Below, piece after piece: positions 16,320 through 24,637 of a stretch of DNA of 64,000 bases. Each line of letters starts with the position of its first letter. Position 1 is the first letter of the stretch. A program made the translations under genes and the position numbers. Under the pieces are notes generated by a model. It was not told the DNA's origin, searched no databases, and was given only the letters and a program-made list of their open reading frames with translations. This stretch comes from an uncultured Kiritimatiellota bacterium (lineage in GTDB: Bacteria > Verrucomicrobiota > Kiritimatiellia > RFP12 > UBA1067). The stretch covers positions 1 through 64,000 of the forward strand of contig CAKTZI010000004.1 of the NCBI GenBank assembly GCA_934635385.1. Reading direction: 5' to 3'.

Positions 16320-17371
16320 GACAGGATGCCCCATTCTTTCAGCGGCTCAATGGGAAGCCCCATGATGTTCTCGTAGCTGCCCGTGTACGAGGCGACGATC
16401 AGGTCGCCCGACTCGTCGATGTCGTAGGCCCCCGCCCGATCCGTCGGCTTCACGCGCGCCACGTAGTCGTCGATCAGCGCATCCGACAGCGGACGGAACG
16501 TGACGTCCGAACGGACGACCCGCACGTCGCCGTCGTACGCGACGCCCGTGAAGACCGTGTGGGTCTGCCCGCTCAGCTCCCGCAGAAAGGCTTTCGCCTC
16601 GGCGAGGTCGCGCGGCTTCCCGTAGATCTTGCCGGCGAACCACACGATCGTGTCCGCGCTCAACACGTGCGCGGCGGACACCGCCCGTCCCTTGGCCAGG
16701 GCGTTTTCCCGCACCGTCCGCTCGGGATCGTGCGGGTAGCTCACCTCCGGCGCGTCGCTCTTGACGACGGTGAAATCGACGCCGAGCGACTGCAGGATCT
16801 TCGCCCGGCGCGGCGACCCGCTCGCGAGCGTCAGGAACTTCACCGGCCCGTCGCGCAGAATGGCGAGCTGTCCGTCTTCAACTTTGACGACGGTCGAGGC
16901 CGTGCCGCCCGGCGACACGCCGTCATCGACGACGAGATCGGCCGAGAGCCCGACGGCCTTCAGCGCGGCTTCGGCGTCCGTCGCCGCGCGCCGCCCGGAG
17001 AGGTTCGCGCTCGTCACGCGCAGCGCGCCGCCGCAGGCCGCGATCAGCCGCCGCGTCCAGCCGTGGTCTGGCACGCGCACGCCCTCGCCCTGCGCGACGA
17101 CCGTGAGCGCCCCCGGCCAGCGCTTCCGCCCGACGGCGGCCGCCTCGGCGCCGACGAACTTCGCCGCGCCGTCCGCATCGCTCGCCAGAAGCGCAATCGG
17201 CTTCCGCGTGTCGCGCGCCTTGATCGCGTAAAGCCGTTCGACGGCGGCTGGAAATCCCGGATGCGCGGCAAGCCCGTAGACGGTGTCCGTCGGGATCACC
17301 GCCACGCCACCCGCGAGCAGCACGTCCGCCGTCGCCGCCAACCCTTCTTCATCTGCTTGAACAATCTTCAT
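16316..17371 (-). CDS. TsaC/Sua5-like threonylcarbamoyl-AMP synthase fused to Maf nucleotide pyrophosphatase
   Basis: 351 residues in one frame. Domain 1 (about 1-190) is YrdC/Sua5: IPTDTVYGLAAHP, KARDTRKPIALL, RWPGALTVV, RVTSANLSG. It makes threonylcarbamoyl-AMP for the t6A tRNA modification. Domain 2 (about 196-351) is Maf: LTLASGSPRRAKIL, SADTIVW, with YTGSYENIMGLPIEPL at the end. It hydrolyses non-canonical or modified NTPs. No stop or start lies between them. TATAAT (17387-17382) is 10 nt before the ATG, so there is almost no leader. Confidence 0.92.
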   Translation of the reverse strand: MKIVQADEEGLAATADVLLAGGVAVIPTDTVYGLAAHPGFPAAVERLYAIKARDTRKPIALLASDADGAAKFVGAEAAAVGRKRWPGALTVVAQGEGVRVPDHGWTRRLIAACGGALRVTSANLSGRRAATDAEAALKAVGLSADLVVDDGVSPGGTASTVVKVEDGQLAILRDGPVKFLTLASGSPRRAKILQSLGVDFTVVKSDAPEVSYPHDPERTVRENALAKGRAVSAAHVLSADTIVWFAGKIYGKPRDLAEAKAFLRELSGQTHTVFTGVAYDGDVRVVRSDVTFRPLSDALIDDYVARVKPTDRAGAYDIDESGDLIVASYTGSYENIMGLPIEPLKEWGILS

Positions 17372-17381
17372 TTGAGGCAAT

Positions 17382-17390
17382 ATTATAGCA
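17382..17390 (-). promoter_or_regulatory. Extended -10 of the tsaC-maf/folB/xseA operon
   Basis: TGCTATAAT on the minus strand, 10 nt before ATG 17371. The leader would be 0-4 nt. Confidence 0.65.
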
Positions 17391-17421
17391 CATGCGCCCA
17401 AGGGCTTGTTTTGCGGCCGCC

Positions 17422-19782
17422 TCAAACCAGGTTGTAGGCGTCGATGTCGAGGGCGACGCGCAGGGCGGCGGGCGCGGGACGCGCGGACGAGAGCCAGCGC
17501 CAAGCCTTGACGATCGCCGAGGCCGACGGCGCGCGCACCATCACCTGCCAGCGGTACCACCCTTCGGCCTTTTCCAGCGCGCTCGGCATCGCGTCCGTCA
17601 CGTTCAGCCCCGGACACTTCGCGAGCGACGCGGCGTACATCGTCGCCCAGTCGCCGACGAGCTTCAGGTCCTTCGACCGCAAGTTGACCATCGCAAGGTG
17701 GCAGTACGGCGGAAAGAACCCCTCTTCGCGCGCCTTCAGTTCGTCCGCCGCGAACGCCGCGAAGTCTCCGCGCACGACCGCCCGCAAGACGGGGCTGTCG
17801 ATCTCGTGGCTCTGGATGAAGACCTCGCCCGGCAGTTCCGCACGCCCCGCGCGACCGGCGACCTGCGCGAACAGCTGGAAGCTCCGCTCGACCGCCCGGA
17901 AGTCCGGCATGTTGATGGAACTGTCCGCATTGAGGACGCCGACGAGCGTGACGTTCGGGAAGTCGAGCCCCTTCGCGATCATCTGCGTGCCGAGCAGCAC
18001 GTCGGCCTCCTGCCGGCGGAAGGCGTCGAGGATGTCGTCGTGCGTGTGCCTGCGCGACGTCGAGTCGGCGTCCATGCGCAGGATCTTCGCGCGCGCAAAG
18101 CACTTCTTCAGGGCGGCCTCCGCCCGCTGCGTGCCGATGCCCCGGTATTCGAGCGCGGACGCATGGCAGGCCGGACACGTCGCCGGACGCGCGACCCAGC
18201 CGCCGCAGATGTGACACCTGAGGCAGTCGTCCGCCTGATGGTAGGTGTAGGGGAGCCCGCAGTCAGGACACGCGATGACGTGGCCGCACGCCTCGCAGAC
18301 GACCTGCCGCGAGTAGCCGCGCCGGTTGAGAAAGAGGATCGTCTGCTCGTGTCGGTCGAGGCGCAGGCGAATCGCGTCCAGCAGTTCCGGCGAGAAGATC
18401 GAGCCGTCGCGCATCTCGACGAGGCGGACGGTCGGGAGCGTCCCCGCGCCCGCGCGGCCTTTCATCGTCGCGAGGCGGTACTTGCCGCGCTGCACGTTCA
18501 GCCAGCTTTCGAGCGACGGCGTCGCGCTGCCGAGGACGACGCGCGCCCCTTCGAGCGCGCCGCGCAGCACCGCGACGTCACGCGCATGGTAGCGCGGCGT
18601 CTCGTCTTGCTTGTACGACGTCTCGTGCTCCTCGTCCACGACGATCAGTCCCAAGTCCTTGACGGGCGCCCAGACCGCGCTGCGCGGGCCGACGACGACG
18701 CGCGCCGCGCCCGCGCGGATGCGGTGCCATTCGTCGTAGCGTTCGCCGTCCGAGAGCGCCGAGTGCAGCACGGCCACGCGGTCGCCGAAGCGCGACGCGA
18801 ACCGCTGGACGGTCTGCGGCGTGAGGGAGATTTCCGGCACCATGACGATCGCGCCGCGTCCCGCGTCAAGTTCGCGCGCAATCGCCTGCAGGTAGACTTC
18901 GGTCTTGCCGCTCCCCGTCACGCCGAAAAGAAGAGTAGGCGTTAAGAGTTTTGCGGGGGGCTGCGCCGTCAGCCCCCCGGCGGCCGAAGCCGCCGACGCG
19001 ATCATCTCCAAGGCCACCTGCTGCTCGGCGTTCAGCGGCCAGGGCTTCGACGGCAGAATGCGGCGGTTGCCGAGGGGGCTGCGCCGCTTCGCGCGCACGG
19101 CGACCGTGACAAGGCCAAGCGCCCCCAGTTGCTTCAGCGAGGCGGGCGTCGTCTTCAGCTCGCGGCAGAGCGACGTCAGCCACCCGCCGCCGAGACGCAC
19201 AATGTTGTCGTAGAGCCAGCGCTGACGCGGGGTGAGGGTTGAGGTTTCGGCGGCTTCGGCCGCCGGGGGGCTGACGGCGCATCCCCCCGCAAGACCCTCT
19301 CGACCCTCGCGTCGCTCAAGTCGTTCTGACCGTGAAAATTCTTTAACTTCGACAAACAGCTGTTCGCGAGGGTGCGCGTTCTTCTTCAGCACCGCCGCCG
19401 GGAGCGCGGTCTTCAGCACCGACTCCAGCGGCGCGGCCGTGTAGGCCGCGACCCTCTTCACGAGTTCCAGCAGCTTCGGCGAGAAGAACGGCGTCTCGTC
19501 GACAATCGCCGTAATCGGTTTTAGGCGATAGGCTTTCTTCTCACACGGAGGCACGGAGATACGGAGATTCGGCTGAGTCGGCCTCCGTGCCTCCGTGCCT
19601 CCGTGTGTGCCAATCAGCCCCCCGGTCGCGTTGTCAAGCGCAATCGCAAAGCCGCGCGCCTCGCGGTGGCCGAACGGAACGGAAAGAAGCTGGCCGACGG
19701 CCAGCTTCTTCTCAAGCGCTTCGGGAACTTCGTAGGTGAAGAGCCGATCGAGCGCTAGGTCAATCGCGACCTTGACGAGCAT
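17422..19782 (-). CDS. priA: Primosomal protein N' (PriA helicase) with in-frame repeat inserts
   Basis: 786 residues. Helicase motifs: GVTGSGKTEVYL (Walker A), VVDEEH, GSATPSLESW and AQVAGRAGR. Two zinc sites are formed by C-E-A-C, C-P-D-C, C-H-I-C and C-P-A-C. It restarts stalled replication forks. Three segments absent from normal PriA are encoded by repeats: about 54-85 (palindrome of CACGGAGG words) and two A/G/P-rich stretches (GGCAVSPPAAEAAE and SAASAAGGLTAQPPAK) from one 46-bp element in opposite orientations. All keep the frame. ATG 19782 overlaps the pseudopilin stop by 1 nt. Confidence 0.95.
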   Translation of the reverse strand: MLVKVAIDLALDRLFTYEVPEALEKKLAVGQLLSVPFGHREARGFAIALDNATGGLIGTHGGTEARRPTQPNLRISVPPCEKKAYRLKPITAIVDETPFFSPKLLELVKRVAAYTAAPLESVLKTALPAAVLKKNAHPREQLFVEVKEFSRSERLERREGREGLAGGCAVSPPAAEAAETSTLTPRQRWLYDNIVRLGGGWLTSLCRELKTTPASLKQLGALGLVTVAVRAKRRSPLGNRRILPSKPWPLNAEQQVALEMIASAASAAGGLTAQPPAKLLTPTLLFGVTGSGKTEVYLQAIARELDAGRGAIVMVPEISLTPQTVQRFASRFGDRVAVLHSALSDGERYDEWHRIRAGAARVVVGPRSAVWAPVKDLGLIVVDEEHETSYKQDETPRYHARDVAVLRGALEGARVVLGSATPSLESWLNVQRGKYRLATMKGRAGAGTLPTVRLVEMRDGSIFSPELLDAIRLRLDRHEQTILFLNRRGYSRQVVCEACGHVIACPDCGLPYTYHQADDCLRCHICGGWVARPATCPACHASALEYRGIGTQRAEAALKKCFARAKILRMDADSTSRRHTHDDILDAFRRQEADVLLGTQMIAKGLDFPNVTLVGVLNADSSINMPDFRAVERSFQLFAQVAGRAGRAELPGEVFIQSHEIDSPVLRAVVRGDFAAFAADELKAREEGFFPPYCHLAMVNLRSKDLKLVGDWATMYAASLAKCPGLNVTDAMPSALEKAEGWYRWQVMVRAPSASAIVKAWRWLSSARPAPAALRVALDIDAYNLV
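18951..18996. repeat. 46-bp GC-rich element inside priA, orientation 1
   Basis: Two adjacent hairpins: GGGGGCTG/CAGCCCCC and GGCGGC/GCCGCC. The reverse complement of the whole element recurs at 19247-19292 with only a few differences. On the coding strand it is read as SAASAAGGLTAQPPAK. Confidence 0.75.
19247..19292. repeat. 46-bp GC-rich element inside priA, orientation 2
   Basis: Near-exact reverse complement of 18951-18996. Here the coding strand reads LAGGCAVSPPAAEAAE. Both copies preserve the priA frame. Confidence 0.75.
19541..19616. repeat. Palindromic CACGGAGG repeat inside priA
   Basis: The left arm is built of 8-bp words (CACACGGAGGCACGGAGA...), the right arm of CCTCCGTG three times ending GTGTG. 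The arms are inverted complements around CGGCTGAGTCGG. In the PriA protein it adds about 25 residues rich in Thr, Gly and Pro. Confidence 0.8.
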
Positions 19783-20516
19783 CAGAGCTGCAGGATCGTC
19801 AGCTGGTTCTCAAGCGCGCTGTTGTCGAAGCTCTGCTTGTTGAAGATCACGTTAAGCCGCGAATACTTCGCCTTGATGACCTGCGCCGCACCGCCCTTGC
19901 GGATGAGGATCCACGCCTTGTTGCCGAACGGCGTCGACGTGTACTGGCCACCGCTCTTGCCGCACTCGATCTTCGTCGCCGTCGTGCCGTCGTAGCTCTT
20001 GAGGTTCGACTGCAGGGCGTCCGCATCGACGTTGCGCGAGACCAAGGCCGGAACGACGTCCGCGACCTCGCTCTGCAGGTTCTGCGTCACGCGCCATGCG
20101 ACGTTCGCGGGCTGAAGCGTGTTGCCGCTCATGCCGGGGACGCCGCCGCCCGACAACGTGCTGATGTCGACATCCACATACGGCTGGCGGCTGTCGGCCG
20201 ACGTGTCGAGGTCAAAGAGAGCCTTGAAGAAGTCCGTCGAGCTGGAGGCGTTGATGACATCCTTGTCTTCCGTGTCGACACCCTCGGTCGCGGTCTGCGG
20301 CCACACGGCCTGAAGCCCCGCGCCTTCGCGCTCGGTGTTGCACTGCGTGATCGCCACAAACAAGTTGCGGCCACGCATGGACATGGCGGACGTGTTCGCC
20401 GACAGCATGGCGGACGAGATGGCCGGAAACAGCGCACCCATCAGAATGCCGAGAATGCCGATGACGACGAGAAGCTCGACGAGCGTAAAACCCTTGGACT
20501 GCTTTTTCATGTTCAT
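19782..20516 (-). CDS. Type II secretion / type IV pilus pseudopilin-like protein
   Basis: 244 residues. The N-terminus MNMKKQSKGFTLVELLVVIG is a class III prepilin signal: cleavage after G, then N-methylated Phe with the conserved Glu5, and a transmembrane helix. The rest is a soluble globular domain with low sequence identity to named pilins. It is probably a surface or inner-membrane pseudopilin. The promoter is good: TTGAAC, 17 nt, GATAAT on the minus strand (20575-20547), and an A-rich leader ending AAAAAAGGTTCA. It is cotranscribed with priA. Confidence 0.88.
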   Translation of the reverse strand: MNMKKQSKGFTLVELLVVIGILGILMGALFPAISSAMLSANTSAMSMRGRNLFVAITQCNTEREGAGLQAVWPQTATEGVDTEDKDVINASSSTDFFKALFDLDTSADSRQPYVDVDISTLSGGGVPGMSGNTLQPANVAWRVTQNLQSEVADVVPALVSRNVDADALQSNLKSYDGTTATKIECGKSGGQYTSTPFGNKAWILIRKGGAAQVIKAKYSRLNVIFNKQSFDNSALENQLTILQL

Positions 20517-20546
20517 TGAACCTTTTTTAGTTTTGTTTTGGTGTTT

Positions 20547-20575
20547 GTATTATCTCACAAATTTCACTTTCGTTC
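20547..20575 (-). promoter_or_regulatory. Promoter of pseudopilin-priA
   Basis: TTGAAC and GATAAT separated by 17 nt on the minus strand, about 30 nt before ATG 20516. It overlaps the 3' end of the CDP-alcohol transferase gene. Confidence 0.6.
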
Positions 20576-21214
20576 AAGTGCCCTCCTCAAAAAGGGCAGG
20601 TAGGCGACCGTGTAGGTGTAGAGGCTCCAGACCGTCAGCGCGATGAGCCCCGCCTCGACGGCGTAGCAGCTCGCGCGCCACGGCCCCTCCCACGACGCCG
20701 GCGCCAGACGGTGGAAGCAGAGGTAGACGTAGATCCAGCCCGCGCCGGGGAACGACAGCGCCGTCCGCACCTTGCCGAGCCACATCGCCGCGACGTCCGC
20801 CCCGTAGAGCGCGCCGACCGACCGCATGAACGTCACCCACGTGTCGCGCAGCATGTAGAGGACGGTGAAGCCCACCATCACGAGCGCGTGCACCTCGCTC
20901 CCGCCCTGATGCAGGACCTGCCAGGAGAGAACGGGGAACGCCACGAGGTAGAAGATCTTGTCCATCAGCGGATCGGCCATCTTGCCGAGCGTCGAGACGA
21001 CGTGCCACCGCCGCGCGAGCGCGCCGTCCCAGGCGTCCGTCAAGCCCGAAAGGAGCATCGCGAGGCAGGCGCCGACCGCGAGCGCGAGACCCGCGCCCCC
21101 CGTCGGCTCGGCCAGCAGCTCCTGCACGACCGCGAGCGCCGCCCACGCGAAGATGAGCGGCACACGCGCGAACGTCAGCGCGTTGACGAAGCGGGACTGT
21201 GCGCGGCGCGTCAC
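20564..21214 (-). CDS. CDP-alcohol phosphatidyltransferase family membrane protein
   Basis: 216 residues with about six hydrophobic helices. The family signature D-x2-DG-x2-AR-x8-G-x3-D-x3-D is complete in TDAWDGALARRWHVVSTLGK followed by MADPLMDK. It transfers a phosphoalcohol to CDP-diacylglycerol in phospholipid synthesis; PgsA is the likeliest role. The start is GTG 21214, overlapping the upstream stop as GTGA; the longer upstream frame lies inside that gene. Confidence 0.85.
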   Translation of the reverse strand: MTRRAQSRFVNALTFARVPLIFAWAALAVVQELLAEPTGGAGLALAVGACLAMLLSGLTDAWDGALARRWHVVSTLGKMADPLMDKIFYLVAFPVLSWQVLHQGGSEVHALVMVGFTVLYMLRDTWVTFMRSVGALYGADVAAMWLGKVRTALSFPGAGWIYVYLCFHRLAPASWEGPWRASCYAVEAGLIALTVWSLYTYTVAYLPFLRRALERK

Positions 21215-21588
21215 GACTCGCTCAGCCCCTCCGCCACGACCTCCTGCATGACGCCCAGCGTCTCCTGCAGCTGGACGAGCCGCGCCTTCAGGGCCTCGGC
21301 CTTCGCCTCCGCCTTCTGGTAGTTGCGCCGCGTCGCGAACAGCTGCTTCAGGATCTCGCCCGGATCGAGGTCGAGGTCGGTGAGCTCCATGCCGTCTGGA
21401 ATCGGCACGAGCACCGGCTCGCCGCATTCCGAGCAGTTGATCTGGAGCCCCGCGCCGCGATAGTCGATCACGAGGTTCTTGCCGCAGTGCGGACAGTCGA
21501 AGACGATGTCCGTATCGCGGATTTCCGCATCATCCCCATTTTCGCGCACCGGCACGTCGTCAGTTTCGTTGTATTCAGGTTCGGTCAT
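21211..21588 (-). CDS. Zinc-ribbon plus coiled-coil protein
   Basis: 125 residues. DIVFDCPHCGKNLVIDYRGA followed by INCSECG gives two C-x2-C knuckles. A helical region (KAEAKAEALKARLVQLQET) follows. Similar small zinc-ribbon proteins are common in Verrucomicrobia-type genomes; the function is unknown. A TGGTATAAT promoter lies near 21620 and GGAAGGGGGAGATC precedes the start. Confidence 0.8.
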   Translation of the reverse strand: MTEPEYNETDDVPVRENGDDAEIRDTDIVFDCPHCGKNLVIDYRGAGLQINCSECGEPVLVPIPDGMELTDLDLDPGEILKQLFATRRNYQKAEAKAEALKARLVQLQETLGVMQEVVAEGLSES

Positions 21589-21660
21589 GATCTCCCCCTT
21601 CCTATTTTTGTCCGCATTATACCAAAAATCGCAATGGGCGACAAACCGCCCGCCTCTGTT

Positions 21661-22620
21661 TCACTTCTCCAACACACCCGCCGTCACGAGGGCCTTGCGC
21701 GTGGCGGTCGTGAGCGGCACTTCGTGCGGATCGCGAAACTCGGCATCGGTTCGGAGCGTCTTCAGCGTCCGCTGTTCCAGACGGAAATGCGAGAAGACCT
21801 GCGTGAGGTCGCCGACAGGCTCGACGACGGGGAGTTCCCACAGCCCCTTGAGCAGTCCGCCCGCGCGGTTCTGCACGAGGAGGACGCGCCCCGCCGCATC
21901 CGTCACGACAACCGCCGTCGTCCGCCGCACGGGCAGTTCCTTCTTGGCCGTCTTCACGGGAAACGCCGCCTGCGTGCCGTGCCGCGCCGCGCCGCAGGCC
22001 GCCGCGAGCGGACAGTCCGCGCACGCCGGATGCGCCGGCGTGCAGACGAGCGCGCCCAGCTCCATCATCGCCTGGTTGAAGTCGCCGGGCACGGCGGCGC
22101 GGTCGATCTCGGACTGGAGCCGCGCCGCCAGCTTCTGCCGCGCGGGCAACTTCTTGAAGTCGTCCGCCAGTTCCCACACGCGCGCAAAGACGCGCGCGAC
22201 GTTGCCGTCCACGACCGGCACGCGTTCGCCGAGCAGAACGCTCGCGAGCGCGGCCGCCGTGTAGGGGCCGACGCCTGGCACCTTCGCCCACGACGCCGCG
22301 CTGTCCGGCCAGACGGCGCGACCGGATGCCGCAAACGCCTTCGCCGCCTTCAGGAGATTGCGCGCACGGGCGTAGTACCCAAGACCTTCCCACGCCTTCA
22401 GCACGTCGCTTTCGTCCGCCGCCGCCAAGTCCTCGACCGTCGGGAACTTCGCGAGGAACCGTTCATAGTACGGCAGGACCGAGGCGTAGGTCGTCTGCTG
22501 CATCATGATCTCCGACAGCCAGCAGACATACGGCGTCGGCGTCTTCCGCCACGGCATCGGACGCTTCACCGCCGCGAACCACGTCTCCAGCGCCTTGGCA
22601 ATCTCCATTCGCCTGTTCAT
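21661..22620 (-). CDS. mutY: A/G-specific adenine glycosylase
   Basis: 319 residues. HhH-GPD core: EIMMQQTTYASVLPYYERFL, WEGLGYYARARNL, VPGVGPYTAAALAS and the catalytic Asp in VVDGNVARV. Four cysteines for the 4Fe-4S cluster are in C-x6-C-x2-C-x5-C (CTPAHPACADCPLAAAC). The C-terminal Nudix-like domain recognises 8-oxoG. ATG 22620 is preceded by CGGAGGAG, and the start overlaps the end of a methyltransferase relic (ATGA). Confidence 0.95.
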   Translation of the reverse strand: MNRRMEIAKALETWFAAVKRPMPWRKTPTPYVCWLSEIMMQQTTYASVLPYYERFLAKFPTVEDLAAADESDVLKAWEGLGYYARARNLLKAAKAFAASGRAVWPDSAASWAKVPGVGPYTAAALASVLLGERVPVVDGNVARVFARVWELADDFKKLPARQKLAARLQSEIDRAAVPGDFNQAMMELGALVCTPAHPACADCPLAAACGAARHGTQAAFPVKTAKKELPVRRTTAVVVTDAAGRVLLVQNRAGGLLKGLWELPVVEPVGDLTQVFSHFRLEQRTLKTLRTDAEFRDPHEVPLTTATRKALVTAGVLEK

Positions 22621-22745
22621 CTCCTCCGGCCGTCCTCCTGCGCCGTCTTCTCCGCGTAGAGGCGGAAGTTGCTGTAGACGACCGCCGCCGAGTAGCGGTC
22701 GTCGCTCTTCAGCCGCCCCGCGACGGCGCGCATCCATGCCATGCG
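22617..22745 (-). pseudogene. Relic of an MmeI-like methyltransferase gene (two joined 3' pieces)
   Basis: The frame reads MAWMRAVAGRLKSDDRYSAA, VVYSNF, then directly RLYAEKTAQEDGRRR and stop. Both parts match the C-terminal region of the large gene at 25577-28990 (AWMRTVAGRLKSDYRYSAAV and LFRLYAEKTKGQG), but the roughly 120 codons between them are deleted. Confidence 0.8.
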
Positions 22746-22753
22746 CCGCCACC

Positions 22754-23326
22754 TCAACACCTGCCATGCTTTCGCTCCATCTTGATTTGGCGATCTTCTG
22801 CCGCCTTGGATGCTTTCGCAAGTTGCGCCCAGGTCGGTGGCTTTTCCATGCCGCTCCACTTTCCCTTCTTCTTGCGATGCGTTCCCTTGGCATGAAGATT
22901 CCTTGCCTCCTTTCTGACGGTGCTGATCTGCTTGCCGTATTTCGCAATGAGCGTACGGGCGTAGCGGCAATCAGCGTAAAGCCGACAACCCTCATGGGCG
23001 ACACGGAAGACGTATTCGGCCGCTTTCACATTACTGTTGCTGGTCTCGACATTACTCCACACGTAGCACACAAGGCGAGCCATGTAGTCTCTGGCATCTT
23101 CCCAGCTTGAGCCCGGATCGAGGTTATCCAAAAGATCGGGCTCTTCGAGCTTTGCTCTGATGGCATTGAGTTCTTCTTTGAATGTAGTTTGAATGACCTC
23201 CTTGACCACCTTGGAATCCGGGGCGAACAGGCTACGCAGAAAGTCTATCGCAGGGGCGTGGTCTTTATGCCACGCCGCAATCGCATCAAGTTCGATCTTG
23301 CCCTTGTATGTAATGACGTCGGCCAT
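22754..23326 (-). CDS. Hypothetical protein
   Basis: 190 residues, not recognised. Helical throughout, with SSWEDARDYMARLVCYVW in the middle and a strongly basic tail (GTHRKKKGKWSGMEK...). It is the last gene of a five-gene minus-strand group that looks mobile (DUF4417 and a phage-type gene are upstream). Base composition is lower in GC than in the housekeeping genes. A GGAGATTGG site precedes ATG 23326. Confidence 0.7.
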   Translation of the reverse strand: MADVITYKGKIELDAIAAWHKDHAPAIDFLRSLFAPDSKVVKEVIQTTFKEELNAIRAKLEEPDLLDNLDPGSSWEDARDYMARLVCYVWSNVETSNSNVKAAEYVFRVAHEGCRLYADCRYARTLIAKYGKQISTVRKEARNLHAKGTHRKKKGKWSGMEKPPTWAQLAKASKAAEDRQIKMERKHGRC

Positions 23327-23348
23327 TTGCGATTTCCAATCTCCATAA

Positions 23349-23915
23349 TCATGCCCGGGATTTTACGGCTTCGGCCACTTCATGGCGCAACTGCGTGATC
23401 GTCGCATCAAATGCCGAATCCCCGTCCGTGTCGATGTTGTTCTTGATGAAGCCGCGTCGGAAATCCGCCCCGTGCAGTCCAAGTGCCGCACAGGCGCCCA
23501 GCAGCATGAGCGCTTCGCGCTGAAGTTCTCTCAACGCCACATCGAACGCCTTTGCCTCATCCCATGTCGCGAACCCGAAACCGGCGTAATGCACTTCGGT
23601 CGGCTCGCGCTTCTCCACAAGGCATTCGTCATCCGTATTCTCGATTTTCGTCCGCGTAATCCGCGCATCGCCATCCTCGTGCGGACGAAATGTCCCCACC
23701 GGATGGAAACTGGCCGCAAACTCGATCTCACGCACCGTCCAGTTCCTCTCCGCGAACGTCTTGAATCGGTTTGCCTCCCTGCGTTGCCGGGCGGAATCCG
23801 GGGGCGAATGCGTAATGGACAGACGGCCATTGGACTTCTTCACGGCTTTCGTCTCGCGGATGAGGCGAAAGTCGAATTGGTCGATGTCATGCTGCAGTTC
23901 TTCCGTACTTCTCAT
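23349..23915 (-). CDS. Hypothetical protein
   Basis: 188 residues, no family assigned. A charged N-terminal half is followed by HYAGFGFATWDEAKAFDVAL and a helical C-terminus. GAGGAACAAGAG precedes ATG 23915. It belongs to the same same-strand group as its neighbours, 34 nt after the next upstream gene. Confidence 0.7.
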   Translation of the reverse strand: MRSTEELQHDIDQFDFRLIRETKAVKKSNGRLSITHSPPDSARQRREANRFKTFAERNWTVREIEFAASFHPVGTFRPHEDGDARITRTKIENTDDECLVEKREPTEVHYAGFGFATWDEAKAFDVALRELQREALMLLGACAALGLHGADFRRGFIKNNIDTDGDSAFDATITQLRHEVAEAVKSRA

Positions 23916-23949
23916 TCTCTTGTTCCTCTGTCGTTCCTATATTCGCGTA

Positions 23950-24246
23950 TCATACCCATTCGAGTTCGTTTTCCATCTCCCAAAACGTCTTGCCGTCTAT
24001 CAGCGGAATGTGCGTGAACGTCTCCATGACCTCTCGCATGGTTGGCTTTGTGATGGAGCAGACATCGGCGATCGCATCGCCGTGGTCGCTTTCAAGCTCG
24101 TACATTTCAAGGCGTGAAAGCTCTGTCCCGTCGCTCGCCTTGAACGTGCAGCCGCCATTCACGAAGAAAAATCGACCCCGATAATGGACATAGGCGTCTT
24201 GAGACGCAATCGTCTCAAGGAACTCGCGCGTGTTACCTTGCTTCAT
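23950..24246 (-). CDS. Small hypothetical protein
   Basis: 98 residues. It has no recognisable motif; a beta-rich first half (YVHYRGRFFFVNGGCTF) and an acidic C-terminus. AAAGGAG lies 9 nt before ATG 24246, and the start overlaps the end of the upstream gene by 14 nt, so translation is probably coupled. Confidence 0.7.
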   Translation of the reverse strand: MKQGNTREFLETIASQDAYVHYRGRFFFVNGGCTFKASDGTELSRLEMYELESDHGDAIADVCSITKPTMREVMETFTHIPLIDGKTFWEMENELEWV

Positions 24247-24637
24247 CGAATATTGCTCCTTTCATGAACTTTCCAAGTTTCGTCCACATCCGTTCCGTCA
24301 CCCGCCTTGCTTCTGTTCGCCTGAAATGCGAACTCCCTGACGGGTAGGTGTAGACATGGTAGTGCAGAATTGCCTTCCCCGTTCCATCAAGGCGCGGCTC
24401 TCGATGGTAGCCGACCTCAAACCGAAGGCGGTGAAATCGGTCGTAGATGCGAAGCTGTGAAAATGACCCGTCTAGATGCTGCTGGATGTACATCCGGCTC
24501 GAATGCGCCTCTTCAGGCAGCTTGCGGCTCACGCCCTCGTCCTTGAGCGCGAGGACTTTCACGCCGTGTACCGTTCCGACGGTCTCCCATCGGTATTTCG
24601 CGATGTTGCCCGCCGCGAATGTCCCGTTCCCGCCCAT
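24233..24637 (-). CDS. Mobile-element conserved hypothetical protein (GGNGxFA type)
   Basis: 134 residues. GGNGTFAAGNIAKYRWETVG, HGVKVLALKD, LPEEAHSSRMYI and a basic C-terminus form a pattern I recall from prophage and ICE proteins of unknown function. AAAGGAGG precedes ATG 24637, which overlaps the upstream TAA (TAATG). Confidence 0.75.
   Translation of the reverse strand: MGGNGTFAAGNIAKYRWETVGTVHGVKVLALKDEGVSRKLPEEAHSSRMYIQQHLDGSFSQLRIYDRFHRLRFEVGYHREPRLDGTGKAILHYHVYTYPSGSSHFRRTEARRVTERMWTKLGKFMKGAIFDEAR

Noticed and set aside
16316..18217. A 633-residue PriA/TsaC-Maf fusion
   Set aside because: The upstream part is an off-frame reading of priA; a promoter and ATG at 17371 define the gene.
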